Assembly (NCBI RefSeq): GCF_008033115.1
Contig: NZ_CP041203.1
Coordinates: 4,340,001 to 4,404,000 of the forward strand
Reading direction: 5' to 3'
DNA from: Cellulomonas sp. Y8
GTDB lineage: Bacteria; Actinomycetota; Actinomycetes; Actinomycetales; Cellulomonadaceae
Length of the DNA stretch: 64,000 bases
Position numbers and translations under genes: made by a program. The notes beneath the pieces are model-generated. The model made no database searches. It saw nothing but the letters and a program-made list of their open reading frames with translations, and was not told the origin of the DNA. Of this stretch, positions 7,587 to 15,618 are shown piece after piece (positions within the stretch are counted from its first letter, which is position 1; every line of letters begins with the position of its first letter).

Positions 7587-8351
7587 TCAGCCCTCCTCGC
7601 CCGGGGCGGCGAGCCGCGCCGCCCGCGCCTCGACCCACGCGGCGTCGTCGAGGTACAGGTCGACGTGCCCGAGCAGCCGCCCGTCGCCGTCGGCGCGCTC
7701 CCGGGTGAACCGCGCGAGCTCACGCAGCCGCACCGCGACGACCGGGACGACGTCGCGCGGCCGGACGTCGCCGTACGCCCGGCACAGCAGCCCGAGCCGG
7801 CGCCGGCGCTCGGCCAGGGCGACCGGGACCGCGTCCGCGCCCGCCGGGCCGAGCGGGACCAGCCGGTACGCGAGGTACGCGAGGTCCCAGGTGCGCGGCC
7901 CCGGCGCGGCGGTGTCCCAGTCGATCAGCGCCACCAGGCGCCCGTCCCGGAACACCATGTTGTCCGGCGAGGTGTCGCTGTGGCAGACCACCTCGGCGGG
8001 CTCGTGCTCCGGGAGCCGCCACGTGGCGCCGGTCCGGTCGAACGACGCCGACGCGTCGTGCACGCGCCGGAGCAGCGCCGCGGCGTCGGCGAGCACGTCG
8101 TCGCGCCACACCCACGCCGGCAGCGGGTACGCGGGGACCTCCCCCGGGACGAGGCCGGTGACGTCCCGGCCCCGCTCGTCGACGCCGAGCGGCTCCGGCA
8201 CCCCGGGGACGCCCGCCGCGCGCAGGTGCGCGAGCAGGCGCTGCACGGTCGGGGTCCAGGGGCCGCCGGCGCGCCGCACGGTGCCGCCCGCACGGACGGC
8301 GCCGCCCATGCCGCCGCCGGGGAGCCGGGTCTCGGCGGTCCTCTCGTCCAC
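7587..8351 (-). CDS. aminoglycoside/choline-kinase-like phosphotransferase
   Basis: This 254-residue protein has the APH fold. The catalytic loop is VCHSDTSPDNMVFRDG (the HxDxxxxN pattern), and the metal-binding IDWDTAAPGPRTWDLAYLAY follows. The N-terminal lobe is short and Gly/Arg-rich (GGTVRRAGGPWTPTVQRLL). The GTG at 8351 was chosen because the reading before it is antisense-like. It lies 57 bp upstream of the DinB-like gene and downstream of the MATE gene, all on the minus strand. The substrate is unknown, and real aminoglycoside resistance should not be assumed. Confidence 0.85.
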   Translation of the reverse strand: MDERTAETRLPGGGMGGAVRAGGTVRRAGGPWTPTVQRLLAHLRAAGVPGVPEPLGVDERGRDVTGLVPGEVPAYPLPAWVWRDDVLADAAALLRRVHDASASFDRTGATWRLPEHEPAEVVCHSDTSPDNMVFRDGRLVALIDWDTAAPGPRTWDLAYLAYRLVPLGPAGADAVPVALAERRRRLGLLCRAYGDVRPRDVVPVVAVRLRELARFTRERADGDGRLLGHVDLYLDDAAWVEARAARLAAPGEEG

Positions 8352-8407
8352 GCCGCCATCGTCGCGCCGCCCGGACCGGCGCGGCCAGCGCATTCCCGCG
8401 GCCGGCC

Positions 8408-9859
8408 TCACGCAGCCGCAGCCGCGAGCGCCTCCTCGGCGCGCTCCGGGCTGCCCTCCGCCAGCCCGCGGTCGATCGCCCGCCGGGTCGTCAGCAGCAG
8501 CACCGCCCCGGCCGCGAGGACCGCGACCTCCGTGACGGTCAGCGCCCAGATGATGCCCGGCAGCCCGAACCAGAGGTTGCCCAGCAGCACGACGGGCACG
8601 AACAGCACGCCCTGCGTCACGGACATGACGGTGGCCGCCAGCGCCTGGCCGGTCGCCTGGAACAGCGAGGTGACGAGCCCGGTGAAGCCGTTGGCGATCA
8701 TCGCGGTCAGCTGCGCCGCCAGGACCGTCGCGCCCAGCGCGAGCACGGAGCGGTCGGTGAGGAACGCGGCCAGCACCGTGTCGCGGAACAGGAACACCAC
8801 CGTCGAGAACAGCAGGGCGACCCCGCCGACCGCGACGGCCGAGGTCCGCAGCGCCGCGGTGAGCCGCGCCCGGTCGCCCTTGCCGTAGGCGTAGGCGAGC
8901 AGCGGCAGCACCCCGAGCGTCACGCCCATGACCAGGAACTCCGGCACCTGGGCGATCCGCACCGCGACGCCCATCGCGGCGAGCGGCCCGTCGCCGTAGC
9001 CGGCGGCGAGGTTGTTGAGCACGAGCGCGGTGACGATCAGGAACGCGGACTGCAGCAGGGTGCCGACGCCGACGCCGAGCACGGGCTTGAGCACGCTCGG
9101 GGCGACGGTGAACCACCTCGGGGCCAGGCTCATCTGCGTGCTGTTCCGGGTGAGCCACACCGCGAAGTAGCCGACGGACACCAGGTTCGCGAGGCCGACG
9201 GCCAGCGCCGCCCCCGCCACGCCGAGGTGCAGGCCGAGGATGAACAGGGCGTCCAGCGCCACGTTGGCGACGGTCGAGGCGACCAGGCCCGTCATCACCT
9301 GCCGGGCGGCGCCCTCGGCGCGCACCAGCTGCTCGAGGCAGACGGCCGCGGCGAGGACGGGGACGAACGCGAGCAGGATCGCGACGAACGTCGAGGTCGC
9401 GTGCCGCGCCGCCTGGTCCGCCCCGAGCAGCGAGACCACCGGGTCGAGGAGCAGCAGCGCGGTCCCGCCGAGCAGGACGCCCGCGCCGACGGTGCCCCAC
9501 AGCGCGAACGCGGAGACGCGCCGGATCTCGTCGCCGCGGGCCCCGTCGTGCTCGGCGGCCCCGAGGAGCCGGGACACGAGCGCCCCGCCGCCGACGCCGA
9601 AGACGTTCCCGATCGCCATGACCAGCGCGAGCACCGGGGAGCCCAGGGTCACGGCGGCGAGCAGGGCGTCGTCGTGCAGGGAGCCGATGAAGCCGGCGTT
9701 GACGACGTTGTAGAGGGCGCCGACGATCATCGCCGCCGCCATGGGCACGCACAGGTGCACGAGGGCGCTGACGACGGGCGCCGAGGAGAGGAACCACCGG
9801 TCGGTGCCGGGGGCGTCTGCCGGGGTGGCGGCATCGGGGGTTGGGGTCGTGGTGCGCAT
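8408..9859 (-). CDS. MATE-family efflux transporter
   Basis: This 483-residue polytopic membrane protein has about 12 helices in two related halves. It begins VSALVHLCVPMAAAMIVGAL and continues YNVVNAGFIGSLHDDALLAA, the usual MATE start. A GNVFGVGGGALVSRLLGA loop follows, and LRTSAVAVGGVALLF lies in the second half. Members export drugs or metabolites using Na+ or H+ gradients. A MarR gene lies 133 bp upstream on the same strand, so the likely arrangement is a MarR-controlled efflux pair. The C-terminus ends in an Ala-rich tail. Confidence 0.92.
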   Translation of the reverse strand: MRTTTPTPDAATPADAPGTDRWFLSSAPVVSALVHLCVPMAAAMIVGALYNVVNAGFIGSLHDDALLAAVTLGSPVLALVMAIGNVFGVGGGALVSRLLGAAEHDGARGDEIRRVSAFALWGTVGAGVLLGGTALLLLDPVVSLLGADQAARHATSTFVAILLAFVPVLAAAVCLEQLVRAEGAARQVMTGLVASTVANVALDALFILGLHLGVAGAALAVGLANLVSVGYFAVWLTRNSTQMSLAPRWFTVAPSVLKPVLGVGVGTLLQSAFLIVTALVLNNLAAGYGDGPLAAMGVAVRIAQVPEFLVMGVTLGVLPLLAYAYGKGDRARLTAALRTSAVAVGGVALLFSTVVFLFRDTVLAAFLTDRSVLALGATVLAAQLTAMIANGFTGLVTSLFQATGQALAATVMSVTQGVLFVPVVLLGNLWFGLPGIIWALTVTEVAVLAAGAVLLLTTRRAIDRGLAEGSPERAEEALAAAAA

Positions 9860-9992
9860 GGCTGCTCCGTTTCAGGGCAGGGCGAAGCGCGCGGCGGACG
9901 CCGCGTGGGTGCGTGGGGGTGGAGGAGGCGCGCGAGGGCGTGGGGTGCCGCCGCGCGGACGGGCCGCGCGGTGGGGACGGGTCAGGAGGCTG

Positions 9993-10433
9993 TCAGTCCC
10001 GCGTCGGGCGGGGGAGTGCGGCCGTGACCTTGTGGAGCAGGGCGTGCAGGGTCGCACGCTCCTCCGGGTCGAGCGGGGCCAGGAGCATGTCGTCGGCCGC
10101 CTCGACCGCGGCGGCGAAGCCCGCCACGAGCTCGGCGCCCTCGGGCGTGGCGTGCACGCGCTTGCTGCGCTCGTCGCCCGGCTCGGTGCGGCGCTCGACC
10201 AGGCCGCGCGCCTCCAGGCCCTTGAGCAGGCTCGAGACGCTCGCGGCGCTGGTCCGGGTGATCGCGGCGATGTCGCGCTGGATGGCCCCGGGGTTCTGCG
10301 CCAGGTAGCCGAGGACGAAGGCCTGCTCGTGGCTGAGCCCGCGGGTGCGGACCCAGTCCTCGCCGGCCTTGCGCTGGGCCCAGCCGATCCAGCGGACCAG
10401 GTCGAGGGTCGTGGTGAGCTCGGGCGCGTCCAT
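9993..10433 (-). CDS. MarR-family repressor of the adjacent MATE gene
   Basis: This 146-residue MarR protein has HEQAFVLGYLAQNP, the HTH including IAAITRTSAASVSSLLKGLE, and the wing RRTEPGDERSKRVHATPEG. The ATG at 10433 lies 7 bases after a TAGGTT -10 box. An ideal TTGACA -35 lies 17 bases further upstream, so the message is leaderless. Two inverted repeats overlap this promoter, as expected for autoregulation. It is transcribed towards the MATE gene, which suggests control of efflux. Confidence 0.92.
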   Translation of the reverse strand: MDAPELTTTLDLVRWIGWAQRKAGEDWVRTRGLSHEQAFVLGYLAQNPGAIQRDIAAITRTSAASVSSLLKGLEARGLVERRTEPGDERSKRVHATPEGAELVAGFAAAVEAADDMLLAPLDPEERATLHALLHKVTAALPRPTRD

Positions 10434-10440
10434 GTGCAGA

Positions 10441-10469
10441 AACCTAAGTGTTAGGCCTCTAACTGTCAA
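10441..10469 (-). promoter_or_regulatory. marR promoter with two overlapping inverted repeats
   Basis: On the minus strand a TTGACA box (10464-10469), a 17-base spacer and TAGGTT (10441-10446) form a near-consensus promoter. Within it CCTAAGTGTTAGG (10443-10455) and GTTAGGCCTCTAAC (10450-10463) are inverted repeats sharing the TTAGG half-site. They fit MarR binding sites that block RNA polymerase. Confidence 0.75.
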
Positions 10470-10488
10470 CCGTCGAACTGAGGGCGGC

Positions 10489-10890
10489 TCAGGCGAGGTC
10501 GCGCGAGGACATCACCCGGTCGACCGCGACCCGCAGCACGACCCGCTCGACGGCGGGGTTCGGCGGGCGGTACCGCTGCTCGTAGCGGCGCAGCGCCTCG
10601 GCGATCTCGGCGGGGTCGTCGGCGACCTCCACCGTGCCCTCGAGCGTGAGCCAACGGCGGCCGTCGACCTGGCACAGCACCGCGCGTCCCGGGCCGTCGG
10701 CGCCGCCGCGGCGCGCGTTCACGGCCTTCTGGGTCGTCGGCTTCGTGGTCACGCGCGCCACGCCCGCCTCCGCGTCCCAGGTGAACGCGACGGGCACGAC
10801 GTGCGGGCTGCCGTCGGCACGCAGGGTGGTGAGCGTCGCGAGGTGGCGCTCCGTGACGAACGCGAGCCGGGCGGGGGAGAGGCGGAGCAC
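10489..10890 (-). CDS. PPOX-class F420-dependent oxidoreductase-like protein
   Basis: This 133-residue split-barrel flavin/deazaflavin-binding protein has the family features LATLTTLRADGSPHVVPVAF, VARVTTKPTTQKAVNARRGG and LEGTVEVADDPAEI. Relatives of this size in actinobacteria bind F420 or act on heme or flavin substrates. The GTG start at 10890 is 7 bases after a TACGCT box, so it is probably leaderless. It lies upstream of the MarR gene on the same strand, but that gene has its own promoter. The substrate is unknown. Confidence 0.85.
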   Translation of the reverse strand: MLRLSPARLAFVTERHLATLTTLRADGSPHVVPVAFTWDAEAGVARVTTKPTTQKAVNARRGGADGPGRAVLCQVDGRRWLTLEGTVEVADDPAEIAEALRRYEQRYRPPNPAVERVVLRVAVDRVMSSRDLA

Positions 10891-10945
10891 GCGGGGAAGC
10901 GTACGGGGCGGGCGCCGCGGCGGCGCGCCCGTGGCCCCGGCCCCG

Positions 10946-11482
10946 CTAGGCGAGGACGACGCGGTCGTGCGGCACTGCCGCGTACCGCCGCCCGGGATAG
11001 CGCAGGCCGCGGAAGTACATCGTGGTGTGCGCGACGATCTGCTCCCCGGAGATCCGCACGCCGTCGTACTCCGCGTCGGTCGTCGTGTGCGCGTCGCTCA
11101 CCAGGGTCACGTCGAACCCGCGGACCGCCGCCGACTGGGTGGTCGTGCGGATGCAGTAGTCGCTCTGCGCCCCCGCGACCACGAGGTGCGTCGCGCCCAG
11201 CCCCGCCAGCACCCCGGCGAGGTCGGTGCCGGCGAACGAGTCGCGGTACGTCTTGCCCACCACCGGCTCGTCGTCGCGGCGCGCCAGCGGCGGTGCCAGC
11301 CGCCAGTCGGGGGAGCCGACCTCGAAGGCGCCGTGGTCCTGCACCCACACCACCGGGACGCCCTCGGCCCGGGCTCGGTCGACGAGCGCCGCGGTCCGGG
11401 TGAGGACGCCGGCGGCGTCGACGCAGCCGTCCAGGACGCCGGTCTGCAGGTCGATGACGAGGAGGGCGGTGCGCGCGGTCAC
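10946..11482 (-). CDS. isochorismatase-like cysteine hydrolase
   Basis: This 178-residue alpha/beta hydrolase of the isochorismatase superfamily has the catalytic triad Asp ([10 protein letters not shown]), Lys ([10 protein letters not shown]) and Cys ([16 protein letters not shown]). The cis-peptide region after the Asp is normal. Members hydrolyse nicotinamide, isochorismate, ureidoacrylate or similar amides, and the sequence does not tell which. The GTG at 11482 was chosen over an ATG just upstream that runs into a stop. It is soluble, has no signal peptide, and stands alone between PPOX and a divergent DUF2255 gene. Confidence 0.9.
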   Translation of the reverse strand: MTARTALLVIDLQTGVLDGCVDAAGVLTRTAALVDRARAEGVPVVWVQDHGAFEVGSPDWRLAPPLARRDDEPVVGKTYRDSFAGTDLAGVLAGLGATHLVVAGAQSDYCIRTTTQSAAVRGFDVTLVSDAHTTTDAEYDGVRISGEQIVAHTTMYFRGLRYPGRRYAAVPHDRVVLA

Positions 11483-11531
11483 GCGGGCATGCTGCCAGAC
11501 GCGCGGCCCCGCCCGGGCGCAGACTGGTCCC

Positions 11532-11909
11532 GTGGTGGACGAGGCGGGATGGACGGCGGACGAGCTCGACCGCCTGGGGCGCGCCCAGGAGCTCGAGGTG
11601 GCGGCCGAGCGACGCGACGGCACGCACCGCCCCTGGACCCCGATCTGGGTGGTCGTCGCCGACGGGCGCGTGTACGTGCGCACGTGGGTGCGCCGGGACA
11701 CCGGGTGGTACGGCGCCGCGGTGGCGGCGGGCCGGGCGCGGGTGCGCGTCCCGGGGCTCACGGCGGACGTCGCGGTCGTCGACGTCGGGGCGAGGGCGCC
11801 CGACGGCGTGACGGCGGCGTACCGGGCGAAGTACAGCGGGACCGGGGCGGACTCGGTGGTGACGCCCTCCGCCGTCGACAGCACGCTGCGCCTGGACCCG
11901 CGCCGCTGA
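11532..11909 (+). CDS. DUF2255-family protein
   Basis: This protein has 125 residues from a GTG at 11532 (a second GTG follows at 11535). The family pattern is visible: [20 protein letters not shown], then [18 protein letters not shown], and the basic-aromatic AYRAKYSG near the C-terminus. The fold resembles the split barrel of flavin-binding PPOX proteins, but the function is unknown. It ends 4 bases before the convergent stop of the lipid kinase gene, so the two transcripts probably overlap. Confidence 0.8.
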   Translation: MVDEAGWTADELDRLGRAQELEVAAERRDGTHRPWTPIWVVVADGRVYVRTWVRRDTGWYGAAVAAGRARVRVPGLTADVAVVDVGARAPDGVTAAYRAKYSGTGADSVVTPSAVDSTLRLDPRR

Positions 11910-11913
11910 CCCC

Positions 11914-12948
11914 CTACCGCCCGAGCCGCTCCGAGCCCTCGGACAGGTCCGCGCTGCGCTCGGGGCGCGGCACGCACAGCTCCAGGGCCCGCGGCCGCAC
12001 GGTCACGGTGAGCGTGCGGCCCGGGTCGATGACGTCTCCGTCGACCTGCCGCCGCTGCTCCCGGTCGCTGACCACCCGGATGCGCTCGGCGCGCAGCACG
12101 TCCAGGTGCGCGACCCGGTGGGGGTGCCGGAGCACGCCCCAGGCGGTCTGGACCCAGTGCCCGATCGTGCGCGGGGCGAGGACCGCGACGTCCATCTGCC
12201 CGTTGTCGGGCTCGGCGTCGGCGAGCAGCCGCACGCCGCCCTGGAGCCGGCCGACGTTGCCGATGAGCACCGAGCGGGCCCGGCGGCGCACCGGGGGCCG
12301 GTCGTCGAGGTGGATCTCGAGGTGCATGCTGCGGTCGCGCAGGTGCTTCAGGGCGGACAGCACGTAGGCGACGGAGCCGGCCTTGGCCTTGAGCGCGGTG
12401 GAGGCGTCGTCGAGCAGGGCGGCGTCGAACCCCATGCCGGCCATCACCGCGAAGGTCCGGCCGTCCGCCTCGCCGACGTCGATGCGCCGGCGCCCGTGCT
12501 CGATGACGATCTGCACGGCGGCGGCCGGGTCGTCCGGCACGCCGAGGTTCGCGGCGAGCAGGTTGCCGGTGCCGGCGGGCAGCACCGCGAGGGCGACGTC
12601 CGTGCCGGCGAGGCCCTCGACGCAGGACCGCACGGTGCCGTCGCCGCCGCAGGCGAACACGACCTGCGCGCCGTCCGCGACGGCCTGCCGCGCCTGCCCG
12701 GCGCCCGGGTCCTCCGCGGTGGTCTCGACCCACTCGGGCAGCGGCCACCCGGCCTCGGTCAGCGCGGCCTCGACCGCCGCTCGCCGCTCCTCCAGCCCGT
12801 CGACCCGCACGGGGTTGTAGACGACGACCGAGCGCAGCGGCCCGGCGTCGCGGGCGAGCGAGGTGTCGGCGGGGTAGCCGTCGCCGTCGGGCGCGTCGGG
12901 GGTCGCGTCGGCGGGGCCGGTCGTGCCGGTCGAGTTCATGGCGCTCAT
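11914..12948 (-). CDS. diacylglycerol/lipid kinase family protein
   Basis: This 344-residue protein has the DAGK catalytic fold. The nucleotide-binding signature is [20 protein letters not shown], followed by [17 protein letters not shown]. Later, [20 protein letters not shown] and the C-terminal [20 protein letters not shown] match the YegS/BmrU type. It likely phosphorylates a membrane lipid at the inner leaflet using ATP. A 35-residue Asp/Pro-rich N-terminal extension is unusual. Starts at 12948 or 12939 are both possible; GGACGGAAG precedes 12948. Confidence 0.9.
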   Translation of the reverse strand: MSAMNSTGTTGPADATPDAPDGDGYPADTSLARDAGPLRSVVVYNPVRVDGLEERRAAVEAALTEAGWPLPEWVETTAEDPGAGQARQAVADGAQVVFACGGDGTVRSCVEGLAGTDVALAVLPAGTGNLLAANLGVPDDPAAAVQIVIEHGRRRIDVGEADGRTFAVMAGMGFDAALLDDASTALKAKAGSVAYVLSALKHLRDRSMHLEIHLDDRPPVRRRARSVLIGNVGRLQGGVRLLADAEPDNGQMDVAVLAPRTIGHWVQTAWGVLRHPHRVAHLDVLRAERIRVVSDREQRRQVDGDVIDPGRTLTVTVRPRALELCVPRPERSADLSEGSERLGR

Positions 12949-13092
12949 ACTTCCGTCCAGCAGCGGGGCACGCCTGCCGTCCGGCAGCGTGCGGTCACGA
13001 CCCGCAGTGGACCACGGCACACACGCTCCGGCGCGCCGAGCGGCCCGCCGGCGCGCGTCGGCCCCGGGCACGCGACCGCGGCGTGGCGCCGC

Positions 13093-13740
13093 TCAGGCCG
13101 CCAGGTGGAACGTCCGCGCGAACCGGTCGAGCAGGTCGCCCGGCCCGCGGAGCACCTCGACCACCCCGGACGCGATCGCGCCCGCGGGGTCGAGCTCGCC
13201 CGAGATCAGCCGCCGGATCCCGGGACCCGTCGCGAACGCGAGGTCGGCCGACGCGGTGCCGTCGCCGGGCGCCACGGCCAGCGCCGGGCCGTCGACCCGG
13301 ACGAGCAGGTCGGCCGGCCCGACGCGCGCGGCGTAGGCGGTCGGCGGCAGCGCCGCGGCGACCTCCGGGCGGAACGCCGTGCGGAGGGCGACCGTCAGGG
13401 AGTCGGGCGTGACGACCTGCCCCTCGCGCGGCTCGCCCAGCGCCTTGAAGCCCCACGCCCCGAGCGCGAGGACGACGGGCTCGAGCTCGCGCCCGTACGG
13501 CGTGAGCTCGTAGACGATCACCCGGGACCGGGGCGCCCGCCGGATCACCCCGGCCTCCTGCAGCTCCTTGAGCCGCGCCGCCAGGACGTTGCTCGGGATG
13601 CGGGGGAGCCCCGCGGCGAGCTCGCCGTAGCGGCGCGGCCCCACGAGCAGGTCGCGCACGACGAGCAGCGCCCAACGCTCGCCCACGAGCTCCAGCCCGC
13701 GGGTGACGCCGCAGTACTGCCCGTAGTCGCGCGCGGCCAT
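13093..13740 (-). CDS. HxlR-type winged-helix regulator with sterol-carrier-like C-terminus
   Basis: This protein has 215 residues. The HxlR domain fills the first half, with YCGVTRGLELVGERWALLVV followed by RDLLVGPRRYGELAAGLPRI. The second half (LLVRVDGPALAVAPGDG, ADLAFATGPGIRRLISGELD) resembles an SCP2-like ligand-binding domain, so it may sense a small hydrophobic ligand. It lies 3 bases downstream of a VOC-family gene. A perfect inverted repeat in their shared upstream region is a likely binding site. Confidence 0.9.
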   Translation of the reverse strand: MAARDYGQYCGVTRGLELVGERWALLVVRDLLVGPRRYGELAAGLPRIPSNVLAARLKELQEAGVIRRAPRSRVIVYELTPYGRELEPVVLALGAWGFKALGEPREGQVVTPDSLTVALRTAFRPEVAAALPPTAYAARVGPADLLVRVDGPALAVAPGDGTASADLAFATGPGIRRLISGELDPAGAIASGVVEVLRGPGDLLDRFARTFHLAA

Positions 13741-13743
13741 CGC

Positions 13744-14178
13744 TCAGGCCTGCTGGTCCGCCACGGCCGCGGGGCCGTTCGCGGCGGCGACCGGGTCCAT
13801 CCAGCCGAACTCGAGCAGGTTCCCGTCGGGGTCCGCGATCTGGCGCTGGTACATGAAGCCGTAGTCCGCGGCGGGCCGCTCCTCCACGCCGCCCGCGCCC
13901 TGGCCCCGGGCGATCGTGCCGTCCACCGCGGCGCGGCTGTCGAGGAAGATCGCGGTCGTCGCGGACACCGTCGTCGACGGGTCGCCGACGGGGCGGTCGC
14001 TGAACGTCTGGAAGTAGTCGCGCGTGACGAGCATGAAGTACCCGTGGTCCTCCTCGACGACGACGCACGCGGCGTTGTGGTCGGTGAACTGCGGGTTGAC
14101 GGTGAACCCGAGCGCCTCGTAGAACGCCTTCGCGCGCTCGAGGTCGGTCACCGGCAGGTTGACGAAGATCGCGGACAT
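13744..14178 (-). CDS. VOC-family (glyoxalase-like) protein
   Basis: This 144-residue protein is built from two beta-alpha-beta-beta-beta halves. VNLPVTDLERAKAFYEALGF and the C-terminal IADPDGNLLEFGWMDP are the hallmarks. Possible metal or substrate residues are His35 and Glu in the last motif. It is the first gene of a two-gene unit with the HxlR regulator, with GGGAGAGCACC before the ATG. It could bind, modify or resist an electrophile; the substrate is unknown. Confidence 0.9.
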   Translation of the reverse strand: MSAIFVNLPVTDLERAKAFYEALGFTVNPQFTDHNAACVVVEEDHGYFMLVTRDYFQTFSDRPVGDPSTTVSATTAIFLDSRAAVDGTIARGQGAGGVEERPAADYGFMYQRQIADPDGNLLEFGWMDPVAAANGPAAVADQQA

Positions 14179-14218
14179 GGTGCTCTCCCTCGGACGCGGC
14201 TGACTGTGACCCGCACCA

Positions 14219-14246
14219 CACTTGCAAAAAGCAAGTGCGGCGTCAA
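14219..14246 (-). promoter_or_regulatory. promoter and inverted repeat before the VOC-HxlR pair
   Basis: CACTTGC (14219-14225) and GCAAGTG (14231-14237) form a perfect 7-bp inverted repeat around AAAAA. On the minus strand a TTGACG (-35-like, 14241-14246) lies just upstream. Position and symmetry suit an operator for the HxlR protein. The TTGACG also overlaps the stop of the preceding membrane gene. Confidence 0.6.
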
Positions 14247-14719
14247 GACCGGGGGGAGACGGTCTCGGCCCGCTCGAGCCGGCGGTCCGCCGCGAGGGAG
14301 ACGAGGACGAGCGCGGCCTGCTGGAGGAGCCAGCCCCCGAGCGGGATCGGCACCGGCAGGAGCAGGGCGAGCGCCCGCGACCCCACGACGAGCGTCACCA
14401 GCCCCGCGCCGACCAGCTGCCACCAGATGCGCGACCGCGCGGGGGCGGGGAACAGCGCGCCCACGACGACGCGCAGCCCGACCGCCCACACCACGGCGGC
14501 CGCGGCGCCCCCGCCGAGCAGGACCGCGACGGCCGGTCCCAGGTCGATGACGTCCGCCTTCCCGGGGCCGGCGGCCGCGCCGGCGAGCCTGCCCACCACC
14601 TCGTAGGCGAGGAGAGCGACCGCGGACGCGAGGACCGGTGCGAGCGCGACGACGGCCGTCCGCCGCGGCCCGCGGTCGGGCGGGGGCGGCGGCGGCGCGG
14701 GGACCTGCTCGGGCGTCAT
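14243..14719 (-). CDS. four-helix membrane protein
   Basis: This protein has 158 residues. A Pro-rich cytoplasmic start (QVPAPPPPPPDRGPRR) is followed by about four hydrophobic segments, at residues 21-45, 62-87, 98-117 and 121-143. I see no recognised domain. A TACGGT box at 14727-14732 lies 7 bases before the ATG, implying a leaderless transcript. It is divergent from the DUF1361 gene, with about 100 bp between them. Confidence 0.7.
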   Translation of the reverse strand: MTPEQVPAPPPPPPDRGPRRTAVVALAPVLASAVALLAYEVVGRLAGAAAGPGKADVIDLGPAVAVLLGGGAAAAVVWAVGLRVVVGALFPAPARSRIWWQLVGAGLVTLVVGSRALALLLPVPIPLGGWLLQQAALVLVSLAADRRLERAETVSPRS

Positions 14720-14825
14720 GCGGCACACCGTAGCGACGGCGGCCGGCGCCGCGGGGGCGTTCCGCGGACCGACCTGCCGGGTCGTCCGGCACGATGGGCG
14801 AGGTCGGACTGGCGGAGGGGGACAC

Positions 14826-15530
14826 GTGCTGCTGCAGGACACGGTGCTGGGCATCGTCGGGATGAACGCGCTCGCCCTGCTGCTGGTGGTCGCGCGGGCG
14901 CCGCTGTTCCGGACGCGGCTGTACCGGCCGATGCTGCTGAACATCGGCCTGTCGATCGCGCCGGTCGTCGTCCTCGGGGCGGGCGTCCTGGCGGTGGCGC
15001 TGCTGCTCGCCGCCGGTGCGCCGCGGGCCGTGGGCGTGGCCGCGGAGGTCGCGGTCGTCCTGGTGTGGCTGCTGCTGCTGCCCAACGCCGGGTACCTCGT
15101 CACCGAGCTGAACCAGTCCCACCGCAAGCCGGGGGAGCGCGTCCCCGAGTGGTACGACATCCTCCTCGTGCTGTCGTTGGCGATGTCCGGCGTGCTGAAC
15201 ATGCTGATCAACGTGTTCTTCGTCCAGCTCGCGTACGTGGCGCTGCGGTTCGACGACGTGGACGGGCTGCAGTCCGCCGAGGTGCGTTGGTTGACGGTGG
15301 CGGTGCTGCTCCTCGCGGCCTTCGGCATCTACCTGGGCCGGAACATCCGGGTGAACAGCTGGGACGTCCTGCGGCCGTGGCGGCTCGTCGCGCGGGTCGT
15401 GGCCCACCTGCGCGCACCCGGCCGGCTCGCCGAGGCAGGCGCGTTCACCGTCGTGTGCGGGGCGTTCTTCGGGCTCATGCAGCTCGTCGTCGTCGGGCCG
15501 CTCGTCGGCGCCGTCGTCGCGCTCGGCTAG
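14826..15530 (+). CDS. DUF1361-domain membrane protein
   Basis: This 234-residue polytopic protein has six to seven helices. The DUF1361 signature is LLLLPNAGYLVTELNQSHRK, followed by PEWYDILLVLSLAMSGVLN, and later GIYLGRNIRVNSWDVLRPW. The GTG at 14826 has GGAGGGGG upstream. The function of the family is unknown. No partner gene is evident; it stands alone between a divergent membrane gene and an MFS transporter. Confidence 0.88.
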   Translation: MLLQDTVLGIVGMNALALLLVVARAPLFRTRLYRPMLLNIGLSIAPVVVLGAGVLAVALLLAAGAPRAVGVAAEVAVVLVWLLLLPNAGYLVTELNQSHRKPGERVPEWYDILLVLSLAMSGVLNMLINVFFVQLAYVALRFDDVDGLQSAEVRWLTVAVLLLAAFGIYLGRNIRVNSWDVLRPWRLVARVVAHLRAPGRLAEAGAFTVVCGAFFGLMQLVVVGPLVGAVVALG

Positions 15531-15618
15531 GGCGCGCCCGCGCACGCACCGCCCTGCGCCCCGGGCCGGTGCGCACGCCACGCCGCCGCTGTCGGTGCCC
15601 GCCCGTACGGTGAGCGCC

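Noticed and set aside
7587..9797. A 736-codon minus-strand reading frame
   Set aside because: The phosphotransferase occupies 7587-8351. Beyond that the frame is out of phase with the MATE gene and has low-complexity composition.
10946..12748. A 600-codon minus-strand reading frame
   Set aside because: Only the cysteine hydrolase at 10946-11482 is supported. The remainder is antisense to DUF2255 and out of frame with the lipid kinase.
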